NCBI GenBank assembly: GCA_017554835.1
Contig: JAFZHO010000139.1
Coordinates: 1 to 11,180, forward strand
Source: Clostridia bacterium
GTDB lineage: Bacteria; Bacillota; Clostridia; Oscillospirales; RGIG7773
Direction: 5' to 3'
Length of the DNA: 11,180 nucleotides
Shown: positions 5,544-11,180 of the stretch, in pieces
Layout of the letters: each line of letters opens with the position of its first letter
Numbering within the stretch: position 1 is the first letter of the stretch
Position numbers and translations under genes: made by a program
Notes under the pieces: generated by a model
Told to the model about the DNA's origin: nothing
Seen by the model: only the letters and a program-made list of their open reading frames with translations
Database searches by the model: none

Positions 5544-6257
5544 ATGATAAACGTAACTATTTTTAACGAATTTGTTCACGAAAAAACCGATGAAAACGTG
5601 AGAAAAATTTATCCTGAGGGAATTCATATGGCATTAAAGAATTATCTTCAGGATGAAAAGATAAAAATCTCAACTTTTACTCTGGATAATATAACCGATC
5701 TAACCAAAGAGGTCCTTGATAAGACTGACGTTATTATCTGGTGGGGCCATCTTAAGCACCACGAGGTTCCAAACGAAATTGCAAAAAACGTTTGCGAGAG
5801 TGTCCATAAAGGAATGGGTGCAATTTTTCTTCATTCTGCCCATTTTTCAAAACCATTTATGTCTTTAATGGGAACGCCCTGCAATCTGACCTGGCGTGAA
5901 GATGGGGATTATGAACTTATATGGAATATTAACCCCGCCCATCCTATTTCTCAGGGGATAGATAGATTTATAAAACTTGACTGCGAAGAGACCTACGGCG
6001 AGCCATTTGGAATTCCCGAACCGGACCAACTCGTTTTTATTGGCAATTTTGAAGGTGGAGAGGTTTTTCGTTCCGGATGCTGCTATCAGAGAGGAAACGG
6101 CAGAGTATTCTATTTCCAACCCGGTCACGAAACCTGCCCTACATACCACAACGAGCAGATACTCAGAGTAATCAAAAATGCTATTCACTGGGCAAAGCCC
6201 GTTTATAGAATAAAAGAAATTATTTGTCCCGAAGTTAAAAAACCTATGGAGGAATAA
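5544..6257 (+). CDS. ThuA-like glutamine-amidotransferase-fold protein
   Basis: 237-residue cytoplasmic protein of the ThuA family, a class I amidotransferase-like fold without the catalytic cysteine. Landmarks in order: VIIWWGHLKHHEVP (63-76), GMGAIFLHSAHFSK (90-103), WREDGDYELIWNINPAHPISQGI (117-139), CEETYGEPFGIP (147-158), GNFEGGEVFRSGCCYQRGNGRVFYFQPGHE (167-196). The conserved His (69, 97, 100, 195) and Glu residues line the pocket in this family. In rhizobia ThuA works with the dehydrogenase ThuB on trehalose via 3-keto-trehalose; here it sits next to Gfo/Idh/MocA genes, so a role on a keto-sugar is the best inference. I chose ATG 5544 (AGGGTG at 5532-5537) over GTG 5535, which overlaps the ribosome binding site. 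First gene of the operon; next start 2 bases after its stop. Confidence 0.85.
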   Translation: MINVTIFNEFVHEKTDENVRKIYPEGIHMALKNYLQDEKIKISTFTLDNITDLTKEVLDKTDVIIWWGHLKHHEVPNEIAKNVCESVHKGMGAIFLHSAHFSKPFMSLMGTPCNLTWREDGDYELIWNINPAHPISQGIDRFIKLDCEETYGEPFGIPEPDQLVFIGNFEGGEVFRSGCCYQRGNGRVFYFQPGHETCPTYHNEQILRVIKNAIHWAKPVYRIKEIICPEVKKPMEE

Positions 6258-6259
6258 AA

Positions 6260-7303
6260 ATGAAAAAAGTTGCAGTTATAGGATACGGTGGTCAGGGGTC
6301 CTGGCACTGTTCTCAGATATTAAATAGTGACGTTGTTTCTCTTGCGGGAATTTATGATATAAAAAGCGCAAGATGCGACGCGGCAAGAAATAACGGCATA
6401 AAGGTTTATAATTCTTTTGAAGAGGTTTTAAAAGATGAAACCGTTGATATAGTTCTTATTGCAGTTCCAAACGACGTTCATAAAGAGCAGGTAGTTTCTG
6501 CCCTTAATGCAGGCAAAAACGTTATCTGCGAAAAACCTGTTGAAATGTCTGTTTCCGCCCTTGATGAAATGATAGATGCTTCTGTCAGAAATAAAAAGTT
6601 ATTTTCAGTCCATCAGAACAGACGATGGGACGTTGACTTTCTTGCAATGAAAAAAATCGCCGAGAGCGGAGAAATTGGCGAATTAATCAATATTGAATCC
6701 CGTATCCACGGTTCAAGAGGAATCCCAAGCGACTGGCGATGCGAAAAAGAGCACGGTGGCGGAATGATTCTTGACTGGGGAGTTCATCTTATTGACCAGA
6801 TTCTTCAGATATGCAAGGGCAAAATTTCCCGTATTTTCTGCACCTGCTCTCATATAACAAATAGCGAAGTTGATGATGGTTTCAAACTTAATATCTTTTT
6901 CGAGGATGGAAAAACCGCCTACGTAGAGGTTGGAACATATAACTTCCTTCCCCTTCCCCGTTTTTATATGCAGTGCAAAGAGGGAAGCGCTATTATAAGC
7001 GACTGGCGCCATAAAGCCCACGTGGCAAAACTTACTGCCTGGATAGAAAAAGACGTTACCCCTGTTCAGAACGCGGCAGGAATAACAAAAACCATGGCTC
7101 CGAGAGATGAGCTTACTCTTGACGAATATGAGGTTGACCGTCCCGAAAGCGACGTGCACGATTTTTATAGAAACTACTGCGCCGCCCTTGATGGAAAAGA
7201 AGAAATTATCGTTAAACTTTCTGAAGTGCGCCGAGTAATGCAGGTTATGGAAGCGGCATTCAAATCCGACGAACTTAATCAGATGGTCGAGGTAAATATA
7301 TGA
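6260..7303 (+). CDS. Gfo/Idh/MocA-family oxidoreductase 1
   Basis: 347-residue NAD(P)-dependent sugar or cyclitol dehydrogenase. N-terminal Rossmann fold with VAVIGYGGQGSWH (4-16), acidic D33 after the second strand (IYDIKS), favouring NAD, and AVPNDVH (68-74). The catalytic lysine lies in CEKPVEMS (90-97, K92). The C-terminal alpha/beta domain carries GGGMILDWGVHLIDQ (166-180), with D172 and H176 as the classical D-x-x-x-H catalytic pair. RGIPSDWR (153-160) is a substrate-loop motif also seen in oxidoreductase 3. It would oxidise a ring hydroxyl to a ketone; which sugar is unknown. GGAGG (6248-6252) lies inside the end of the ThuA gene, and its stop overlaps the next start (ATGA), so translation is coupled both ways. 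Confidence 0.9.
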   Translation: MKKVAVIGYGGQGSWHCSQILNSDVVSLAGIYDIKSARCDAARNNGIKVYNSFEEVLKDETVDIVLIAVPNDVHKEQVVSALNAGKNVICEKPVEMSVSALDEMIDASVRNKKLFSVHQNRRWDVDFLAMKKIAESGEIGELINIESRIHGSRGIPSDWRCEKEHGGGMILDWGVHLIDQILQICKGKISRIFCTCSHITNSEVDDGFKLNIFFEDGKTAYVEVGTYNFLPLPRFYMQCKEGSAIISDWRHKAHVAKLTAWIEKDVTPVQNAAGITKTMAPRDELTLDEYEVDRPESDVHDFYRNYCAALDGKEEIIVKLSEVRRVMQVMEAAFKSDELNQMVEVNI

Positions 7304-8286
7304 TTCGCCTTGGAATTATCGGAACAAGTCTTATAACAGAGCAGTTTCTTGAAGCCGCTCTTCTGACTAAGAAATATAAGGTTTCCGCTATATATTCCCG
7401 CACAAACGAAAGAGGGAAAACCTTCGGTAAAAAATATGACTGCGAAAATATTTTTACCTCTTATGAAGAAATGGCAAAAAGCGATTTGATTGATGCAGTT
7501 TATATCGCTTCGCCAAATAAACTTCACGTTGAGCAGAGCGAAATTTTTCTTTTGAATAATAAGCACGTTCTTTGCGAAAAACCTATCACAACAAGCGCCA
7601 AAGAATATCTTTCTCTTAAAAATCTTGCGGATAAAAATAATCTTATCTATATGGAAGCTATTATGCCCATTTTCACGGAAGATAGAGAAATTATTAAAAA
7701 CGCAATAAAGGAAATCTCTCCTGTTTCTCTTGCGAGAATTGATTTTTCTCAGCGTTCAAGCAAACTCGATGCTTTTCTATCGGGAAAATATTTTACCGTT
7801 TTTGATAAAGATTTTTGCGGTGGAGCGCTTATGGATCTTGGTGTTTATTGTATTTACGCCGCAATTGATCTTTTCGGCGAGCCAAGTGACGTTGTTTCTC
7901 ATTCCCATTTTCATAATGGAAATGGGGTTGATATGTCGGGGAATATAATACTTAAATATAAAGATTTTTCAGTATCTTTAACTTATAGCAAAGTGGGGCA
8001 GTCAACTCTTGGAAGCGAAATAATCGGTCAGAACGGAAGTATAAAAATTGATTCTATTTCCATGTATACGGGAATTCATCTTTTGAAAGGAAAAACTCTT
8101 CAAACTCTCTCCCCCGTTAAAGATCGCACTTTTGTAATGGAAAAAGAAGCTTTGCGATTTTATGATTATATCAATTTTTATGATGATTTTTCAGAGGATT
8201 ATAAAGAAAAATCTGACCTTTGCCATAAGGTCAGAATATTAATAGATAAAATAAGGAGCGATAAAAATGAAGTTAGGTGTTGTTAG
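7300..8286 (+). CDS. Gfo/Idh/MocA-family oxidoreductase 2 (dihydrodiol/xylose dehydrogenase-like)
   Basis: 328 residues. Rossmann fold with LGIIGTSLITEQF (4-16), IASPNKLH (69-76) and CEKPITTSA (92-100, K94). The second domain has CGGALMDLGVYCIYAA (173-188): D179 is kept, but the usual histidine four residues on is Y183, as in the dimeric dihydrodiol / D-xylose dehydrogenase branch. The nucleotide-binding loop is atypical: GTSLIT in place of GxGxxG. S33-R34 after the second strand (IYSRTN) favours NADP over NAD. It may therefore run as an NADPH-dependent reductase, reducing what oxidoreductase 1 or 3 oxidises. It starts inside the previous stop (4-base overlap, GAGGT at 7289-7293) and overlaps the next gene by 20 bases. 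Substrate unknown. Confidence 0.88.
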   Translation: MIRLGIIGTSLITEQFLEAALLTKKYKVSAIYSRTNERGKTFGKKYDCENIFTSYEEMAKSDLIDAVYIASPNKLHVEQSEIFLLNNKHVLCEKPITTSAKEYLSLKNLADKNNLIYMEAIMPIFTEDREIIKNAIKEISPVSLARIDFSQRSSKLDAFLSGKYFTVFDKDFCGGALMDLGVYCIYAAIDLFGEPSDVVSHSHFHNGNGVDMSGNIILKYKDFSVSLTYSKVGQSTLGSEIIGQNGSIKIDSISMYTGIHLLKGKTLQTLSPVKDRTFVMEKEALRFYDYINFYDDFSEDYKEKSDLCHKVRILIDKIRSDKNEVRCC

Positions 8287-9181
8287 TGCAATTTATGATG
8301 GCTTTTCTTTTGAGGAAATGATTGACCATCTTTCAAAAACCGGATACGATTGCGTGGAAGTGGCTTGTTGGCCAAGAGGCGATGCAGAGCGCCGATATGC
8401 AGGAGTGAGTCATATCGACGTTTCAAATACCTCAGAGGAATACATAAACTATATAAAAGCATACTGCAAGGATAGAAAAATCACTATCTCTTCCCTTGCT
8501 TTTTATCCCAATAATATGAGTGGTGATATAGAAAAAAGAGAAGAGAATATATCCCATCTCAAAAAAGTTATCAACATGAGTTCTCTTATGGGAATAAATA
8601 TGGTAACAACCTTCATCGGCAGAGACCAGACCAAAACCGTTGAAGAAAATCTTGATTTATTTAAAGAAATCTGGCCACCTATTATAAAATACGCTGAGGA
8701 AAAAGGCGTTAAAATCGCTATTGAAAACTGTCCAATGCTATTTACACGCAGCGAATGGCCGGGCGGACAGAACCTTTTCACAACTCCGAAATTATGGCGT
8801 CAGATGTTTGATATTATTAAAAGCGATAACTTCGGATTAAACTATGACCCAAGTCATTTTATCTGGCAGCAGATGGACTACGTTAAACCTATTTACGAAT
8901 TCAAGGATAAAATATTCCATATTCATTTCAAGGATATCAAAATCTATAAGGATAAACTTGATGAGGTTGGAATTATGGCATACCCTCTTGAATATATGAG
9001 TCCAAAACTTCCCGGTTTTGGCGATATCAACTGGGGCAAATTCGTTTCTGCTCTGACCGATATCGGATTTGACGGTTGTGCCTGCGTTGAGGTTGAGGAT
9101 AAGGCATTTGAGGGAAGCCGTGATAGAGTTTGTGATTCAGTAAAATTAAGCTACCGTTATTTGCGGCAGTATGTTATATAA
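8267..9181 (+). CDS. sugar phosphate isomerase/epimerase-type TIM barrel 1
   Basis: 304-residue xylose-isomerase-like (AP_endonuc_2) TIM barrel. The four expected metal ligands are present: E153 (KIAIENCP), D194 (LNYDPSHFIW, with H197 beside it), H220 (FHIHFKD) and E275 (CVEVED). Opening strand MKLGVVSAIYDGFSFEEMI and the GYDCVEVACWP segment are typical. Members isomerise or epimerise ketoses, dehydrate inosose, or cleave 3-keto-glycosides; the active site is intact, but the substrate cannot be read. Charged insert AERRYAGVSHIDVSN (40-54) is probably a substrate loop. AAGGAG at 8253-8258 lies inside oxidoreductase 2 and the genes overlap by 20 bases; 17 bases separate it from the next gene. 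Confidence 0.88.
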   Translation: MKLGVVSAIYDGFSFEEMIDHLSKTGYDCVEVACWPRGDAERRYAGVSHIDVSNTSEEYINYIKAYCKDRKITISSLAFYPNNMSGDIEKREENISHLKKVINMSSLMGINMVTTFIGRDQTKTVEENLDLFKEIWPPIIKYAEEKGVKIAIENCPMLFTRSEWPGGQNLFTTPKLWRQMFDIIKSDNFGLNYDPSHFIWQQMDYVKPIYEFKDKIFHIHFKDIKIYKDKLDEVGIMAYPLEYMSPKLPGFGDINWGKFVSALTDIGFDGCACVEVEDKAFEGSRDRVCDSVKLSYRYLRQYVI

Positions 9182-9198
9182 AATAGGAGGAAATTAAA

Positions 9199-10353
9199 AT
9201 GGCACTTGATTTAAATAATTTTTCTACTGATATGACTTCAAAAGAAGAAGTCAGAAGTGATAAAAAACTTCGTATAGGTCTTATCGGAACAGGTGGTATT
9301 GCAAATAGCCATATACAAAGCTATAAAAAGCAGTCCGACGTTGAAGTAGTTGCAGGAGCAGACCTTATCCCCGGTAAAGCAGAGAAATTCTTCAAAGACC
9401 ACGGCGTTGATGCAAAAGCATTTACCGATTATAAAGAAATGATAGATACTATGGATCTTGATGCAGTTTCTGTTTGCACTTATAACAGAACTCATAAAGA
9501 ATGTACCGTTTATGCCCTTGAGCACGGACTTCCCGTTCTTCTTGAAAAGCCAATGTCTGTAACTTTGGACGAAGCAGTTGAAATCTGCAAAGCAGAAAAG
9601 AAATCGGGAAAAATCGTTTCCGTTGGCTTCCAGCCCCGTTTTGACGCTAATATGCAAATGATCAAAAAAATCGTTCAGTCAGGCGAACTTGGAAAAGTTT
9701 ACTACGTTCAGACAGGTGGCGGCCGCCGTCATGGTATTCCTGTCAGCTGGTCTGAAACATTTATCGAAAACGATAAAGCAGGTCTTGGCGCAGTTGGCGA
9801 TATCGGATGCTATTCTATCGACCTTGTTATGAACGCTCTTGGAAACCCGAAACCAATCACTGTTACAGGCCGTGCAACAGACTATTTCGGAAAAACTCCC
9901 GAAGCATATTCCGAGGTAGGAAAACCCGAATGCGCTAAAAAATTCAGCGTTGATGATTTTGCATCTGCTTATATCCGCCTTGAAGGCGATATAATTCTTG
10001 ATTTCCGTATTGCATGGTATATGCACGTTGATACTCCAGGTGATACCATAATCTTCGGAACAAAAGGCGCTCTAAGAATTCCTTCAACTGACTGTTGGAA
10101 CGGCTCCTTTGATAAACCAATGACCCTATATCACGACGTTGCAGGAAAACCCGTCGAAACGGTTATTCCTCTTCTTCCTGCTACTCCAAATCTATTCGAC
10201 CTTAAAATCCGTTCATTCCTTGACGCAGTAATCACAAACGGCAAAGCTCCCGTTCCAACAAGCGAAATCATCTATAATCAGGCAATTATTGATGGTATTT
10301 TCCGCTCAAGCGAATTAGGTCGCGAAGTTGAGATTGAAATCCCGGAGATTTAA
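9199..10353 (+). CDS. Gfo/Idh/MocA-family oxidoreductase 3
   Basis: 384 residues, with a polar N-terminal extension of about 23 residues before the Rossmann fold (RIGLIGTGGIANSHI, 25-39; D55 in AGADLIPG favours NAD). The catalytic lysine is in LLEKPMSVT (114-122, K117). The substrate domain has GGGRRHGIPVSWSETFI (173-189) and AGLGAVGDIGCYSIDLV (194-210): D201 is kept, while the classical histidine position is Y205. The glycine-rich insert and long C-terminal sheet match the larger glycoside-oxidising branch, whose members make 3-keto-glycosides. Start fixed by AGGAGG (9185-9190) 8 bases before ATG; Met-12 lacks such a site. It is paired with TIM barrel 2, only 11 bases downstream, suggesting an oxidation then elimination or isomerisation pair. 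Confidence 0.9.
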   Translation: MALDLNNFSTDMTSKEEVRSDKKLRIGLIGTGGIANSHIQSYKKQSDVEVVAGADLIPGKAEKFFKDHGVDAKAFTDYKEMIDTMDLDAVSVCTYNRTHKECTVYALEHGLPVLLEKPMSVTLDEAVEICKAEKKSGKIVSVGFQPRFDANMQMIKKIVQSGELGKVYYVQTGGGRRHGIPVSWSETFIENDKAGLGAVGDIGCYSIDLVMNALGNPKPITVTGRATDYFGKTPEAYSEVGKPECAKKFSVDDFASAYIRLEGDIILDFRIAWYMHVDTPGDTIIFGTKGALRIPSTDCWNGSFDKPMTLYHDVAGKPVETVIPLLPATPNLFDLKIRSFLDAVITNGKAPVPTSEIIYNQAIIDGIFRSSELGREVEIEIPEI

Positions 10354-10364
10354 GGAGAAATAAT

Positions 10365-11180
10365 ATGAAATATCCTGTTGCTATTCAGGTTTATTCTCTC
10401 AGAGAAGAAGCCAATGAAGATTTTTACGGAACTTTAAAAAAAATTAAGGAAATGGGCTATGACGGAGTTGAATTTGCAGGACTTTACGGCAACTCTCCCG
10501 AAGACGTTAAAAAATGGTGCGAGGAACTTTCACTTACTATAATCTCTGCTCACGTTCCTTTCCAGGACCTTTTAACTAAAGAAAATATTTTAGAAACGTA
10601 TAAGGATTTGGGTTGTAAATACGTTGTTATCCCTTATATCACGAACGATTACTGTCCCGGTAACCCTCTCTTCCCCGAAATGGTTGAAAAGGTAACTGCT
10701 CTTGGAAAAAAAGCGAGAGAACTTGGAATGAAGCTCGGTTACCATAACCACGATTTTGAGTTTTCAAAATACGAGGGCAAATATCTTCTTGATATAATCT
10801 ATGATTCAATCCCTGCCGAATCTCTTCAGACTCAGCTTGATTCCTGCTGGGTAACCGTTGGTGGTGAAGACGTTTGCAAATACATTAAAAAATACGCAGA
10901 CCGTTCCGAGCTTCTTCACGTTAAAGACTTCGTCGGCAGACGTGGGGAAAATATGTATAACCTTATTGGAATTGACGATGACCAAAAGAAAAAAACCGAC
11001 GGAGCGTTTGAGCAACGCCCGGTCGGTTATGGTGTGCAGAATTTTAAAAAGATTATTGATACTGCAAAAGAATCAAATATCAAATGGTTAATCGTTGAGC
11101 AGGATAACCCCACCCCCGGTATGACTGCACTTGAATGCGCTAAAAAGAGTCTTGATTTTCTTAAATCTCTTGAGGACTGA
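10365..11180 (+). CDS. sugar phosphate isomerase/epimerase-type TIM barrel 2
   Basis: 271-residue xylose-isomerase-like TIM barrel, in a different branch from TIM barrel 1. Landmarks: IQVYSLREEANEDF (7-20), MGYDGVEFAGLYG (30-42), SAHVPF (61-66), LGYHNHDFEF (124-133), QLDSCWVTVGG (157-167), LLHVKDF (183-189), GYGVQNF (221-227) and LIVEQDNP (242-249). Candidate metal ligands are E132, D159, H185 and E245. Proteins of this type occur beside Gfo/Idh/MocA dehydrogenases in clusters acting on 3-keto sugars (for example YcjR with YcjS in E. coli) and include 3-keto-glycoside lyases and epimerases. AAGGAG (10352-10357), overlapping the previous stop, lies 7 bases before ATG. The stop codon is the last three bases of the window, so the operon may continue. 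Confidence 0.9.
   Translation: MKYPVAIQVYSLREEANEDFYGTLKKIKEMGYDGVEFAGLYGNSPEDVKKWCEELSLTIISAHVPFQDLLTKENILETYKDLGCKYVVIPYITNDYCPGNPLFPEMVEKVTALGKKARELGMKLGYHNHDFEFSKYEGKYLLDIIYDSIPAESLQTQLDSCWVTVGGEDVCKYIKKYADRSELLHVKDFVGRRGENMYNLIGIDDDQKKKTDGAFEQRPVGYGVQNFKKIIDTAKESNIKWLIVEQDNPTPGMTALECAKKSLDFLKSLED

Noticed and set aside
10806..11091. Overlapping ORFs on both strands inside the last gene
   Set aside because: They are shadows of TIM barrel 2, which keeps its metal-ligand motifs throughout this stretch, and they have no ribosome binding sites.
1..11180. CRISPR array, insertion sequence, toxin-antitoxin, phage or rRNA/tRNA genes
   Set aside because: No regularly spaced repeats, transposase or nuclease motifs, or structural RNA signatures were seen on either strand; the only sizeable repeats are the DUF4434 paralogue copies and the linker repeat.

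Overview
The window reads as a metagenome-like piece of a low-G+C Bacillota (Clostridia-type) genome. The reasons are strong AGGAGG ribosome binding sites on almost every gene, AT-rich spacers, an SLH-domain surface protein, a transketolase split into two genes, and Gfo/Idh/MocA plus TIM-barrel sugar-isomerase genes packed as an operon. About the first 900 bases look different. They are richer in G+C (hand counts: 57/120 at 541-660 and 30/60 at 841-900, against 24/60 at 6361-6420 and 19/60 at 7621-7680) and end abruptly inside an mgtE gene that is fused to the truncated end of an unrelated, oppositely oriented gene. I read positions about 887-901 as a chimeric or rearranged junction, so the left block may not belong to the same genome.

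Left block (1 to about 895): the first codons of a leftward gene (perhaps an ABC exporter) with its promoter; an intergenic region with two hairpins; a rightward promoter; a leader with a 26-codon upstream ORF and competing hairpins; and the N-terminal cytoplasmic domain of the magnesium transporter MgtE, cut off before its CBS and membrane domains.

Middle block (about 895-5352, all leftward): in transcription order, a small-type transaldolase, the two halves of a split transketolase, a hairpin, a cytoplasmic DUF4434 (glycoside-hydrolase-like TIM barrel) gene with a one-base frameshift, and a secreted S-layer-anchored protein whose C-terminal DUF4434 domain is cut by the junction. The two DUF4434 copies are clearly paralogous and share a 32-base identical stretch.

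Right block (5544-11180, all rightward): six tightly packed genes coding a ThuA-like protein, two Gfo/Idh/MocA oxidoreductases, a sugar isomerase/epimerase-type TIM barrel, a third oxidoreductase and a second TIM barrel. Known relatives (ThuA/ThuB of trehalose catabolism, the E. coli ycj genes, C-deglycosylation genes) suggest catabolism of a glycoside or cyclitol through 3-keto intermediates: NAD(P)-dependent oxidation of a ring hydroxyl, then isomerisation or elimination. The two arms diverge from a 191-base AT-rich region carrying a mirrored 13-base repeat at both candidate -10 boxes, which suggests co-regulation. A plausible division of labour is surface and cytosolic DUF4434 hydrolases releasing sugars, the right operon converting unusual sugars to central intermediates, and transketolase/transaldolase feeding pentoses and hexoses into central metabolism. 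The substrate cannot be read from the sequence, and no transporter, kinase or regulator is present in the window.
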